Origin: Okapia johnstoni
Lineage: Eukaryota > Chordata > Mammalia > Artiodactyla > Giraffidae
NCBI GenBank assembly: GCA_024291935.2
Contig: CM044322.1
Coordinates: 69,369,405 to 69,433,404 of the forward strand
Length of the DNA stretch: 64,000 nt
Direction of reading: 5' to 3'
Positions 35,839 through 47,996 of the stretch are shown one piece after another. The position numbers were made by a program, and so were the translations under genes. How positions within the stretch are numbered: the stretch's first letter is position 1; each line of letters opens with the position of its first letter. The notes below the pieces were generated by a model, which made no database searches, was not told where the DNA came from, and worked only from the letters and a program-made list of their open reading frames with translations.

Positions 35839-36360
35839 CTAGCCCGGAGCCCCGGCCGGAGACAGCGAGCGCATCAGCTGGGGGCTCGGGTGCGGCGCAG
35901 GGAGGCAGGGACCCTTCACCAGGCGGCCGAGGCGCGAGCTTCTAGCCCCGCCGCCGGGGAGCGAGTCCGTTACCGGGCGGACCCGGCGCCGGCCGCCTCG
36001 CCTTTCACACTGGGGCCCGAGGGGCTCAGGCAGCGGGGTAACCTGTCTCCCGGTGGCGGTCAGACCTGAACGGCGCGCGACGCACCTCGCTCTGCAACTC
36101 ACTGGGCATCTGCGCCTTCGCGCCCTCCGCGCCGGCGCCCCGCTCCACCCCGCGCCGAGCCCTTCTCGGCACGGCCCCCACCTCCGCGCCGCTCCTGCCC
36201 CGCGCGCTGCGCAGAGGGGTTCGGAAGCCACTTCCTCTCGCAAGGTTCCTCCAGGCCCCAGCGGTCGCCACGCCCCTCCGGGCCCTCCCGCCCCAGGCCT
36301 GCGCGTCCCCACCCTGCCGCTGGACCACACTGGCAAGTGGACCCGGGGCATCCCCAGAGT
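35839..36360 (-). promoter_or_regulatory. RASSF5: CpG-rich promoter and 5' UTR region of RAPL
   Basis: Dense CG dinucleotides and GC-rich text directly upstream of the RAPL start on the - strand, falling off towards 36400. No TATA box is evident near the start. This is what an alternative CpG-island promoter looks like. The transcription start cannot be placed from sequence alone. Confidence 0.75.
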
Positions 36361-37878
36361 CAGAGCAGGGATGCCGGGCGGGAATGAACTGGGATGGGCC
36401 GAGGGAGAAAATGCCCTCTGTACTGTCTTCATCCTCCTGGTCGCAGCTCCTTCTCCTCCCCTAGAACGGCTGGGGTTCAGGAATAGCAGGAGCTGCAAGG
36501 CCCACACCTTTGCGCCTCCCTTCCCCCCATCCTCTGCCTCCTCCACCCTCTCATTCCCCATTCCTGGGTGAAGAAGCCAGGCCCATCGGAGTGGTTAGAG
36601 AAGTGACTGCAGGGGAAGAAAATCAATATCTGGCCTGCCTGGAGAAGCAGCAATATTTTAACTCGGAAATGCTAGAAGAAACTGCAGCCCCCCCCCCCCA
36701 CCTCCAAGCATATGCAAATCAGATGCAAAGTTATAGCAATCTGCAGAGTAAGCAGGCCCTTCTACCCACCCCAGGAACTTGGTCCCCAGGAAGCCTCAGG
36801 TTTCTAAAGGCGCCTGCAGACACCACCCAGGTTAGTAGTGCATTTAATTCCGGGCAGGGAGGGGCTCGGGGTCTGGCCAAGAGGGGTCTTTGCCAGATGT
36901 TGTCATCCTCATCAAGGACAGCTCAATTACATTTCTCCATTAGGCTGGATGAAGGAACACCTTCCTCGGAATAGGGCTGAATCCTTCAAATTCACCTCCA
37001 GCAGTTACTCTCTGTGCCTGGTGATTTACATGCAGTCTGTCATTTCCCAACAGCCTCGGGATAGAGATTATTATTCCCTTTTTACGGGTGAGGAAACCGA
37101 AGCTCAGAGTCACATTGGTAGGACAAGTGTGCTGGGACTCAGACCCGGGTCTTGGCAGTCCTAGGGCCTGTGCTCTTAGCGTGATGCCGTCTCTCAGAAG
37201 AGATGGGACTGATGCGTTGTGTGTGCTGTCTTTCAGCAGAGAGGGGCTCGGAGTCTCGGGAAAAGAAAACAAGCCTTAGAGCCTAGCAACCTCAGGAGCA
37301 CCATGCTCGTGGAGTCTGATGGCCTGGGGACCCTGGGGGCCCTGGAAACGCTCAGAGTGGCTGAGAGGGGTTACCAGGACTTTCTCCAAGTCTGTGTCTC
37401 CTGTAGTTCCAAAAAGCATCCCGTCTTGGGGCACAAGCTGGGTAAAGGGCTAGACTCAGCCCCCAGACTGCAAGCTGCCAGCTCCATTTTAAGCTCTGGC
37501 TACTTTTGCGAGGAACCCTCTTCCTCCTCTGTCTTAGTCAAATCTGTCAGTGCTCAGGATGGTTTCAACTGCAGCCCAATTTGGCTGCATCCTCCCACAC
37601 AGTCTTTTTTCCAGAAGCCTGCAAGCGCCTGGCAGGCACGAACAGGAGCTAGCTGAGAGCCCATGCCGCGGCCCGCTGACCTGCCCAGCTCCGGGACGGT
37701 TGATACCAGTAGCCGCCTGCCCTGGCCGGGAGATAACAAGTGGAGGGAACCAGGTGGGGAGGGGCTGGGGTGAGCTACCGCGTGTTTCCAGGGATGAACT
37801 CACGTTAGTGAGGTTGAAAGTAGGTTTTGGAGAAATCTGCTCTTCAAATGAATATTTTAAAGACTGTTTTGTTGGGTG

Positions 37879-38077
37879 AGGCTTCTGTGATAACTCAGTT
37901 GGTAAAAGAATCCACCTGCAATGCAGGAGACCTGGGTTCGATCCCTGGGTTGGGAAGATCCCCTGGAGAAGGGAAAGACTACCCACTCCAGTATTCTGGC
38001 CTGGAGAATTCCACAGATGGTATAGTCCATGGGGACACAAAGAGTCGGACACAACTGAGTGACTTTACTTTCACTTT
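37879..38077 (+). mobile_element. BOV-A2 SINE, sense
   Basis: From gcttctgtgataactcagtt through cctgggttcgatccctgggt (B-box-like) to gtcggacacaactgagtgac. Confidence 0.93.
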
Positions 38078-39569
38078 GTTGGGGGGTGGTTTACCCCGGA
38101 GACTATGGTCCAGGGAAAGGAAGCTAGTTTTGGCCTCACCAGCACCTCCAGGGCCAATGTCAGGATGGTGAACGCTACAGGGAGGGGGGTTTGCATGACC
38201 CCTGGGCCATCAGCAACAGCCTGCCTGCTTTGTCTGGCCAGTGAAAGAACACGTTTCCTTATAAAAGGAGCCTCCTTGCTCAGTGGGAATTCAATATTTA
38301 AGGGAAAAATAGGCCCCAGATTCTCGGGCCACACTGTGTCCTTGGAGTACACACTGACCTCTGCAGAGCAGCTGCAGCACTACACATTCAAAATGTACAA
38401 TCTTAAAATACAGCTAATAACAAGCTTTTCAAAGTACCCCAGGAGTCAGTGTGAGACTCTGCTTGTGAGCAGCACACTAGATGCCAGATCCACTTAGGAA
38501 AAGGCCTGAGTGACACCGTATTCTTTTAGGGTGCTGCTCCCTGCCAGTTCAAATATTATGAAAATTGACATCTGAATAGGGCTTTTCAAAGTCCCTTCAC
38601 CTCATCACTTGGGTTGCTCTGCAACCTTGATAGCAGGTTTTACTCCCACTTCACAGATGAGGAAACCGAGGGAAGCAATATGTTCCATCATAGGTCATGA
38701 CATATTTTCAAAGCCTAGTTGGTGTCTGTATGTCTACCCTACTCCACCTGTCAATGAGTCTAGGCTTGGAAGGAAGCCAAGCAAAGCAGAGACGGTGCTG
38801 GTGAGGACCCTGGGACTCTTCTGAAGCCAGCAAAGATCACATGTGATACAAGTTGGCCAGCCTCCAGGAGGAAAAATCCAGACTGAAGCTCCATAGTCCC
38901 AAAGGGAGGAAGACTGGATTCCTTTCAGCGCCCAGTGACCCTGTCTGCACCTCTTCCCCATGAATAATCAACAGTGGTGATAACCTGGCCGTGGGAGGGG
39001 AGAAGGCAGCAGGAAGAGCATAGGAAACAGCCCTTCATGCTTCTGGAAGTGAATGCGCGAAGGATAGGAACTGACTGTTCTTGTTCCTGGTCCCAGAAAG
39101 AGGAGTCTGAACCTGAAGCTGCAGCATCCAGAGCCCCAGAGCAATGGCATCACTGTTTGGGTGGGGGCAGGGGGATGGATTCAGAAAGCCCCACTAAAGT
39201 GGTGGATGGGTGACTTCTCTGTCTCAGAGCATCAGATGATGAAAGACATCATTTGAAACTTTCTTCCTCTCTCAAATGGCATCCTGACACATGGCCAGAT
39301 CCCTTGTCAAATCCACCCTGTGGGTCTGTGTTCCAGGAAAGCTGTGGTACAAAAATGGAAGCCAGGGGGCTGGTATTCCAGGCCAGCTCCAACTCTAGCT
39401 TGCTATGGGAGCTTCAGCAACTTTGGACCTCAGGTCTCCTCATCCAGGACCAATGGAGGGGTCCAGAGATCAGGTTTGGGGCCTCATGACCGACAAACAT
39501 ATTCAGAGGCCGAACACCAGGTGAGGTGCCAACCCACCCCCGAAACCTTTTGGAGTGACTTTATTAGCT

Positions 39570-39790
39570 GCCTTGTGCAGATGCTGTCCTAGTAATTTTA
39601 TGTGCTTCATTTCATTTAATCCCTACAGCAAACGGGAGAGGAGGCTACAGTTCAATATCTCTACTTTACAGAGTGGAAGAGGAGGTTCTGGCAGGTCGAG
39701 TATCCTGCACACAGTCAGACGTGCTAGTTCCTGGTGGAGCCAAATCAGCCCAGCTGGTCTAACTCCAGAGCCAGGCCCTTGAATGCGCTG
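39570..39790 (-). repeat. MIR-like fragment, antisense
   Basis: tttcatttaatccctacagc, tctctactttacagagtgga, then gtcagacgtgctagttcctg follow the antisense MIR order. Confidence 0.5.
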
Positions 39791-40329
39791 CACAAGTGCA
39801 CACAGCGCATGCAGAACCTACCCCCTGACCACCCGAAGAACAGTCACCCTGCCTGGCATTGGAGCCTGTCACAGACAAGTCAGGAGTCTGCCTATGACCC
39901 TGTCTTCCCTTTGGCTCACTGGGGTTTTCCAGAGTTCAGCCACTGATTGTTTTCTCCACCCAGCTCCGTGTGTTCATGCTGTCCCTGGGAGCTGAGTCTA
40001 GGCCAATGGCACTTGACCTGTCTCATGATGCCCTGTCCCCCAGGTACTCCAGATGGATGCCTTCACCAGGTACCCAGCCCTCCCCACTACTGCCTCCCTC
40101 TCAACAGGTCCAAACGGAGCTGATTATTCGGGGTCTCACCCTCCCCCTGCTCCCCCTTCTTTAGAATTTCCTATCTGATAGATGCCATTAGCACAGATTA
40201 CTGCAAAGCCTTCCAATAATTTCCTTTGTTCCCATCCGGACTCCTCCAAACTCCCCACTGTCTTGTTGCCAAAGTTACCCTTCTAGACTGAGATTTGATC
40301 AGGGTTAGTGTATCCTAAAATCTTCCCAT

Positions 40330-40510
40330 TCAGATGTCAACTAATAATTACTGAGTAAGTATTGAGGATCAAGACATAGTATCAAGCTTATTCATTTATT
40401 CAACAAATAATTACTGAGCACTTTCTACATGGCAGGCACTAGACTGGGTGTTCTGAAGAACACATAGTCCCTGCTTTCTCCTAACAGCCAGTCTGAACAA
40501 CATGAAATAA
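40330..40510 (-). repeat. L2-like 3' fragment, antisense
   Basis: tcatttattcaacaaataat then gagcactttctacatggcag, the complement of the L2 tail. Confidence 0.55.
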
Positions 40511-41994
40511 GATGTCATATTGAAGCTACCGAGCTCTCATATACTCCATTCTTGCACTTAATCCCCTAGATGTGGAACAAGGGACTGGTTCAAAATTGGG
40601 AAAGGAGTACATCAAGGCTGTATATTGTCACAACCCCGTAAGAATGTATTTTACAGATGAGTGAAATGAGACTCAGGATGGCTGATTTGCCCAAAGCCAA
40701 AGAGCAAATAAATAGTGGGATCAGATTTCAAACCCAGAGCCTCTGTGTCTGGCAATTTTCCACCACAGTTGTCCTGCCTCCAGTGACGCCCCAGTGCCTA
40801 CAACAATATCCTAAACTCCAGAACAGGTCCTTCAGGGCCCTTCATAGCATGTGCCCAGCCTACAGGTCGTACCCACCTCCAGCCACAATCAGGCATCCCT
40901 GCTTATAGGCACACACGGTTGCCTCGTGTTCCCAGAAGCCGCCCTCCCCTCTCGTGGTCTTGCTCTCGGTTTCCTCCGCCTGTCAGAGCCCTCCCATGTC
41001 CACCCGCTTCCTGACGCACGTTCACCGCCCACGGCCACACCTCCCCCACCTTCCCAGCACCTCTCAGAAGCAGCCTTTCTCAGATGTCCTCTCTGGGGTG
41101 AATCTTACTGCCACCCCGTGTCCTGAGAGCAGCATTTGACAGCATTAGACTGTGTGCACAGCACAGAGCTCAGCTTCCCCCGATGACTTCCTGTTGTGAG
41201 AGGTATGTGGCTAAACACCACTGAGGCTGACTCATGGAGAGTGAGTTTTCCCGGGCTTCTAGCCCTCTCCATGCTTCTCTTGCTGGGCTGTCAGGCGGCC
41301 AGCTTCGCTAGGGCCCTGACACACACACCGAAGACAGGTAGATCAGGCCAGACTAAGAGGCGGAGGCCCTGGAGGGCTGTTGCTGGGTCTGAGGCAGGCC
41401 TGGGGAGTTGGCCTTCTAGCTGCCCCCCTTTAGGGAAACTAGAGAATCATAAAAGATGTTTCTGACCAACAATCCCATCCCTCATGTGATCTCTTCAGTC
41501 CTCCAGGAACCAGGGCAATGTGGTCACAGATGTGAGATGTGTGAACAACTCTTGCACTACTACACTTAGAGAGAGAGGGTTGTTGCCTCCTTACAGCCTC
41601 AGGACGAGCTGGCCCAGCCAGAGGTCATCTCAGGCACCTACTGATTCTAGGCCGGGAGGAGTGGGTGGGGCTGTGAGGGGCACAGAGCTACATCTCCAGT
41701 GCTTAAGCATTTCTAGAGAAGTAAGGGCTGGAGCTCTGGCTGTCCTTGGAGCCAGGATATCAAGCCTCCTGGTTGGGAAGCCATTACTCATTGTCTGATC
41801 AGAACTGAGCTCCCCTGGGCTGTCAGACAGGCCTTAGGGCGGCTCCTTTTAGAGGCAGCTGTTTAGTGGAGTGGAATCACTGACAGCTTTGGCCAGCACT
41901 TCTGGTTTCTAGAGCGTGGCGGGAAATCTGTGGAGAGGGAGCAAGGTGCCTGGGGACTGGCCCCTTCCTTTGGCACCTGTGGATGGGCTGGCAA

Positions 41995-42560
41995 CAAATG
42001 AGGTAAAACATAATTGTAAAGTGTATTCGATTAATCCAAAAGAAGGAAGAAAAGGAAACAAAGAACAAATAGGGCAAATAGAAAACAAACAGCAAGATGA
42101 TAGACTTCAAATCTAATTATATCAATAACCACATTAAATGCAAATGAACTAAATAACTCAAAGAGCAGAGATGATCCAATTGGATTAAGAAAAACAAGAT
42201 TCAACTACTTGCTTTCTGTAAGACATGACCTTTAAATATAAAGACACAAATAGCCTAAAATAAAAGGATGGATAAAAAAAATAACATGCTAATGGTAATC
42301 AAAAGAATGCTGCAGTGGCTATATAAACATCAGACAAAGTCGATTTCAGAACAAAGAATACTGCCAAAGATAAAGAAGTTTATTTCATAATGAAAAGGGT
42401 CAATTAATCCAGTGACTGTAATAATGTTAAGTGTTTACGCACTGAATAATGGAGTTTCAAAGTACAAGATAGAATTGGAAGGAGAAGTGGCCAAATCTAC
42501 AATTAGAGTTGGAGATTTCAACACCCCTCTCTCAATATTTGATAAAAGAAGCAGACAGAG
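41995..42560 (+). mobile_element. L1 fragment (pre-RT ORF2 region)
   Basis: A-rich sense-strand text ending with gttggagatttcaacacccc (VGDFNTPLS in frame), typical of the L1 endonuclease region. It stops about 100 bp before the CpG-rich block. Confidence 0.75.
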
Positions 42561-42659
42561 CACATGGTGTGCCTCAACAAATGTTAGCTAACGTTGTTAT
42601 CACAATTCAGCCTGATAAACCTTTAGAGCATTTCAGGGGAGACCCAGGACCAGAATCCC

Positions 42660-43090
42660 TAGAGAGGCGTACACGCATCTATCGGGAGTGCTCCTTAGGG
42701 AGCCCCAGCGTCTGCAGAGGCAGACCGGGTCCCCGCGGCGCTTCCCTTCCGGCTCCGTGGCTCCCCCGTGTGGTGGCTCTGGGTTCGGCGTGTGTCGCTG
42801 GGCTGGGGCGGGGGCATCCTCCCGAAGGGTTCGGAAAAGCGAGCCCTCGGCAGGGGCAGAGCAGGGCGACGGAGGTGCGGCTGCGGAGACAGAACAGGGC
42901 CGGGAGCCGGGAAACCCGGCTGTCCGGGCCAGCTGGGTCACTGCTCCGCGGCTGCAGGGGCCGCGGGAGGCGATTGCAGCGGGCGCCCTGCAGGGCAGGA
43001 CCGCGGGGGGCTGCAGGTGGGGCCGGGGGACATGCGGAGAAAGGCCGGGCGACCTGACCGGGAGGGCTGAAACGCCAGCCGGCCAGCCCT
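42660..43090. promoter_or_regulatory. Isolated CpG-rich block inside RASSF5
   Basis: About 430 bp rich in CG dinucleotides (ccgcggcgcttcccttccgg, gaccgcggggggctgcaggt), with A/T-rich L1 on the left and ordinary intron on the right. It lies 7 kb upstream of the RAPL exon and 7.7 kb downstream of NORE1A exon 2. Open frames cross it on both strands (for example 42509-43057 on +) but match nothing I know. It may be an unannotated promoter or enhancer, or a GC-rich relic. Confidence 0.55.
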
Positions 43091-46082
43091 CGTCCCTTTG
43101 GTTAAGGCGGACAGGGTCTTATCAACAGAGCAGAGCAATAACAGGCCGCAAAGAAGGGGATAATCGTGTCTTGTAGCAAGAGTACCCGCCAAACCACAAA
43201 GCCATAGTGCCCTGGTTTTATGTCCAGGAGAAGAATGCATCTTTCTGGTATTGTGGAGAGTAGGCAGAGCCATCCCATGAAGGATTTGGTGTGCTAAGCC
43301 AGATTCAGACTGATTTTGAGGGTAATAGGAAGCTGCTGGGGGTTTCCATCACAGGGTGACATGATTAAAAAAAAAAATCCAGTAAGGCTGTTGAAGGCCC
43401 CAGAGACGGCCCTGGAATGTTACCTGGTGACACCAACATGCTTTCGCCTACATCTTCTTGCTGGAGCCACAGAACCACCATTGCTCAGAGGATAAACCTG
43501 AGGCTCAGGGGAACTAAGAGGCTTGTGCCCGGTCACATGTCCAGAATGTCATCTGCACAGTCTGAATTAGAACTGAGCTCTCCTGTCATCCAGGCCAGGG
43601 GTCTTTCTTTTAAGAAAAAAGGTATTACCTTTTAGAAATATTACACTAGAACCATCTGGATAGCATCGGATTATTCAGATAGCCCCGAAGCAAACAGCAA
43701 AAGTCAAGGGTTCTCTCACTCTACCCTGGCCACCTCCCACACCCTCCCAAGGTGAAATCTCTTCCAGCAGTTGGTTGGGTGCCCTGCAGGCCCTCACTCT
43801 CACACAAATTTACACACACACACACACGTACAAAGTACAAATGGATTATCTTATATGTACCACTGGGTGGCTTGTCTCTGTTGGCACTATCCCTTGTCAG
43901 TACACGCAGATCCATCCCTCCTTTGGAAAAGCACATGGGTCTCAGTGCCAGTGGCTGGAATTTCCTTCCTGGTACCCCTACAGTTCTCTCTACTGATCAC
44001 AGTGCCCAGGAGGCAGCGGCTGGACCCAATGTGCTGGTATATGGGGCACCAGATGACCAGAGAGTAGTCTCTGCTGCCCACTGAGAGCACTGGAAAGGAT
44101 TTTAATACAATGCCTGGCTCTATAATTACATGTGGAAGGAATCTGAGACAGTCCTTAGGCATACTGCTTTTTTAATTTTACAGATTAAATATTAATTATG
44201 TATGTCAGGAAAAAAAATCCTAAGTACATCAATGGTGATTCAAGGATTGAAACTTTTTCCTCTAACATAAGTTTAAGTTTAATAAAATAAATCTATTTGA
44301 AGAGGAATATTAAGAAAATAGTAGCACAGGTGGACTATTGATATGGCCAGAGTCCTCAGTGTGGAAAGTGCCTGAGGAGGTTTGGGAACTGCAGCGGGCG
44401 GGGCTGGACTTGCAGACCAGGACCGAGAGCCTCGTTTCTGAATCCTGCTCCTGGGTTCTGCAGTGCCACCAGGAGGGGAGGGAATCTGGGCCCGATGGAC
44501 ATGAGATTCCATCGCCGGCCGCAAGAGATTTGAGTGGGAGGGAGAGTGCTGATGTTTTTGTCTAGTCGCCTGTGCATTCCACGTCCCGAGAAAAGGGGCA
44601 CCAAAGCCTGGGGGCAGAACTGCCAGGTCCCTCTGAGCAGCAGCAGGTCCTGGTAAGGATCAACAGCTGTGGGCAAGGGCTTCCTCTCTTGGGAAGGCAA
44701 GGAAAGGACCAAGCCAAACCAGCAGAGGTCTCACTTAGTCCCAAGGACACTGTTGAGCCCCTGGGATTTTTTCATCACAGGGGTGACAGGGTAAGAGGAC
44801 CACCTGAAGGGTAAAGCCTTTGGGGCATGCTCCCGAATAAGGGAACTGCAGCAGTTTTGGCAACGTATTATGGTCTTCAGCTGATGGCAACCACATCCTC
44901 TAGGAAACAGCCTTAAACTGAAGAGGGGATCTGGGTGGACTTGAAGGGATTTGGTTGGTTAGCAAAGGGTGCCCAAGAGAAAAGCCAGACACCCCAGACC
45001 TCGGAGATCTCCAAGGAGAGACAGACAAAAGCATGGGCAGCTCGCAGCCACACCTCCTCTGTTCCTCCACCTGAGAGAGGCATGCACAACCCACAAGCCT
45101 TCTGAGTGCAGCTGGGGCTCCAAGCCCGTTCCTGCCCCCTCAAACACCCGTCCCAGCTTCCTCCCTCCCCACCTCTGTCTGGCATGGCAGAGAGAAGACA
45201 GCCTGAACCTTGGGATTACTGCTTTTCAAAGGTTGAGGCCAAGCACTTATCGACAGGATGATCTCAACTGTGTTTTGAAAAATGTATGAATGTACAGGAA
45301 GAAAATGTAAAAATGTTAATGAACAGTGGTTCCTTCTGGATGGAGGAAGATCAATGATTTTTCTTTTCCTTTAACAGCAGAGCAGAGAAATGCCACCAGG
45401 CCAAGACCTCCTAACAGTCATGTGCCTCAAAACTGGCAGAGCTCTGACCAGGGCCTGGCAACAAATCCCCTCCCCACCCCCTGAAAATGGCACTTGAACA
45501 TTTGGGTAGCTCAGACCAGGTGACTAGGTCAAGGTGAACGCAAAGCCCCATCCTGGTATGCAACAGAAAATCGAGCCAAGGCGGAAATCAGCACAAACAG
45601 GCTTTTTAGAAAAGGCGAGCGAGGCTGGAGCAGGGCCCAGGTTTTATTGATAGAAGGCTAGGTGCTGCCCCAGTTGTGCTGAAGCATGCAGCTGGGCCTG
45701 TCCAAGGCAAACACTGCAGCCCAACCCAGCCAGCCCTGGAGCAAACCCCACTGAGCAAACCCCACTCCAGGCTGGCTGCCGTGGGGGCTACTCTGCCCCA
45801 CAAGGGGCTCTTGGCTCCTTCTGTATTTTTGTGGTGGTTCTGCTCTAGACACAGCCCTGATTCAGCTTGCCAGAAAATTCCAAGGTTGACACGTTTCCCC
45901 AACAGAAGGAGGGGAGTCACTCTGCTCCCAAATACTCAGACTTGGAAACACCTGCTCACTGTTGAAATTCTGAGGATGAGACAGGCATCCAGCAAACTCC
46001 AGGCCCTGCTCTGGGGCTTCCTGCCCCCCCTCCCCCCACCTGGCACTTGAGAGAGTTGGCTAAGTGGGGCTTAGTTTGGGCT

Positions 46083-46310
46083 TCTCAAACTGCACTGTTC
46101 ACATTTGAGTCTAGATGATTCTTTGTTGTGCGGGAGGTGAAATGGGACAGGATTTCCTGTACAACTGGAATCTGTTTAGCAGCATCCCAGGCCTCTGCCT
46201 ACTGGGTGCTAGTAGCCTCCTCCAAGCTGTGACCACTAAAATTGTCTCCAGTCACTGCCAATGACCCAGTGGAGAGGGGAGTGCAAAACCACCTCCGTTT
46301 GAGACCTGTT
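46083..46310 (-). mobile_element. MER20-like hAT relic, antisense
   Basis: cttctcaaactgcactgttc, gattctttgttgtgcgggag, gtttagcagcatcccaggcc then ttgagacctgttg follow the complement of MER20 as I recall it. Confidence 0.6.
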
Positions 46311-46774
46311 GCTCCAGAGGGAGAAACAGAGAGCCAAAGTAGAAATCCAGGCTGTAGTGGGCTGGTCAGGCTCAAGGGGAACAGAAAGAAGACAGACTTG
46401 GAAGTTCCCAATGGAAAAGAAAGTGGGAGAAATAGTTTACATAAGAAATTTAGGAGGCATGGCTCTATGGTGTGCTATGTAACCTCCCTCCTCCACCTTC
46501 TAAAGAAAGTATTCCTCAAAAGTCTGCATCATTCACCAGGGCTTGAGGGTCAGACTTGTCTCCCTTTCTTTTCTCACCCTGGACGGGGTACGGCCCTCCC
46601 GAGAGGTCTGGTTACATGCAGACTCTGGTATAGACAGCTCCAATTCCGAAGCATGTGGAGGATGTACAGAAGTTTTATTCTCATACTAAATACATGAGTT
46701 ACTTGAATCTGTTTAGGAATGGGACATTCCTCCATGATGAATGAAGTTGATCCAAATGTATTACTTGTCCCTTC

Positions 46775-47227
46775 TTTTTTTAAAAAAATAATTTTATTTA
46801 TTTATGGCCGTACTGGGTCTTCACTGCTGCGCTAATTTTTCTCTAGTTGAGGCGAGCGGGGGCTACGCTCTAGTTGTACTGCATCTCACTGCCACGACTG
46901 CTTCTCACTGCCGCGACTGCTTCACACTGCCGCAACTGCTTCACACTGCCGCAACTGCTTCTCACTGCCGTGACTGCTTCTCACTGCCATGACTGCTTCT
47001 CACTGCCATGACTGCTTCTCATTGCTGTGGCTTCTCTTGTTGTGGAGCACGGGTTTCAGGGCATGTGAGCTTCAGCAGTTTTGGCCCCCAGGCTCTGGAG
47101 CACAGGTTCAATAGTTGTGGCGCATGGGCTTAGTTGCTTTGCTGCATGTGGGATCTTCCTGGATCAAGGATCAAACCCATGTCTCCTACATTGGCAGGTG
47201 GATTCTTAACCACTGAGCTACCACATT
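46775..47227 (-). mobile_element. CHR-type SINE, antisense, expanded by an internal minisatellite
   Basis: It begins with an A/T-rich tail (attttatttatttatggccg), has cttgttgtggagcacgggtt, and ends cttaaccactgagctaccac. It abuts the 3' end of the FAM91A1 pseudogene. The internal tandem array makes it longer than usual. Confidence 0.85.
46884..47035. repeat. 19-bp minisatellite, about 8 units, within the CHR SINE
   Basis: Units of the form tctcactgccgcgactgct repeat in step from 46884. They vary at a few positions (gccacgact, gccgcaact, gccgtgact, gccatgact). The last unit decays to tctcattgctgtggcttct, which is the normal SINE sequence, so the array grew by duplicating that part. Confidence 0.92.
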
Positions 47228-47429
47228 TTTAACCAGGGACAGGTCTATCTCAAGGACATTTGTAAGCTCTGCAGCATTAGTATGCTCATCTATTGAAACA
47301 AATACCTTAGAGAGTTTCAAAATAATCACCTTGCACTGATTCATTACAATATGGTCAAGAGGAGGGACTGCTATACAACTGTCACCAGATATTGGTACAC
47401 CCAGATAAATAAATCCTTTGTTATATAAA

Positions 47430-47658
47430 CAATGCGCATGCATGCTAAGTTGCTCCAGTTGTGTCTGACTCTGTGCGACCCTGTGGACCGTAGCCCGCCA
47501 AGCTCTTCTATCCATGGGATTCTCCAGGCAAGAATAACGAAATGGGTTGCCATGCCCTCCTCCAGGGGATCTTCCCAACCCACGATCGAACCTATGTCTC
47601 TTACATCTCCTGCATTGGCAGGCAGGTTCTTTACCATTAGCACCACCTGGGAAGCCCC
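47430..47658 (-). mobile_element. BOV-A2 SINE inserted in the FAM91A1 pseudogene
   Basis: From gctaagttgctccagttgtg to ccattagcaccacctgggaa. Similar short sequences flank it (tatataaacaatg and atataagccatg), a likely diverged target-site duplication. Confidence 0.92.
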
Positions 47659-47819
47659 ATATAAGCCATGTACCACACTGTAATCTAGTGATCCAGAGAC
47701 CTGAGGGTCTGCATCAATGATCTTATCAATAGTGCATTTCTCAGGCTAAGTGCATATCTTTATCTCATCTTCTGTGACACAGCCAGCCTGCACCACCCAC
47801 TATGCGTCTACGGCAATTG

Positions 47820-47996
47820 AAAAGTGCAAGTTGCTCAGTCATGTCCGACTCTGCGACCCCATGGACTATACAGTCCATGGAATTCTCCAGGCCAGAATAC
47901 TGGAGTGAGTAGCCTTTCCCCTCTCCAGGGGATCTTCCCAACCCAGGGATCAAATCCAGGTCTCCGGCATTGCAGGCAGGTTCTTTACCACCAGCT
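47820..47996 (-). mobile_element. BOV-A2/Bov-tA SINE inserted in the FAM91A1 pseudogene
   Basis: From aagttgctcagtcatgtccg to ggcaggttctttaccaccag. The pseudogene frame resumes on both sides. Confidence 0.92.

Noticed and set aside
35839..36561. A 240-codon frame on the - strand as a separate protein gene
   Set aside because: It lies in a CpG-rich promoter, is rich in Arg/Gly/Ala as GC-rich noncoding DNA tends to be, and resembles no protein I know. Kept only as a possible upstream frame.
37879..38077. tRNA gene suggested by the gttcgatccc B-box-like motif
   Set aside because: It is the tRNA-like head of a BOV-A2 SINE; no complete cloverleaf.
42509..43057. A 182-codon + frame across the CpG block
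   Set aside because: It begins inside L1-derived sequence and continues into GC-rich DNA. Overlapping frames exist on both strands with no recognisable domain.
46884..47035. CRISPR-like regular repeat
   Set aside because: The 19-bp units are directly contiguous without unique spacers and lie in a SINE in a mammalian intron: a minisatellite.
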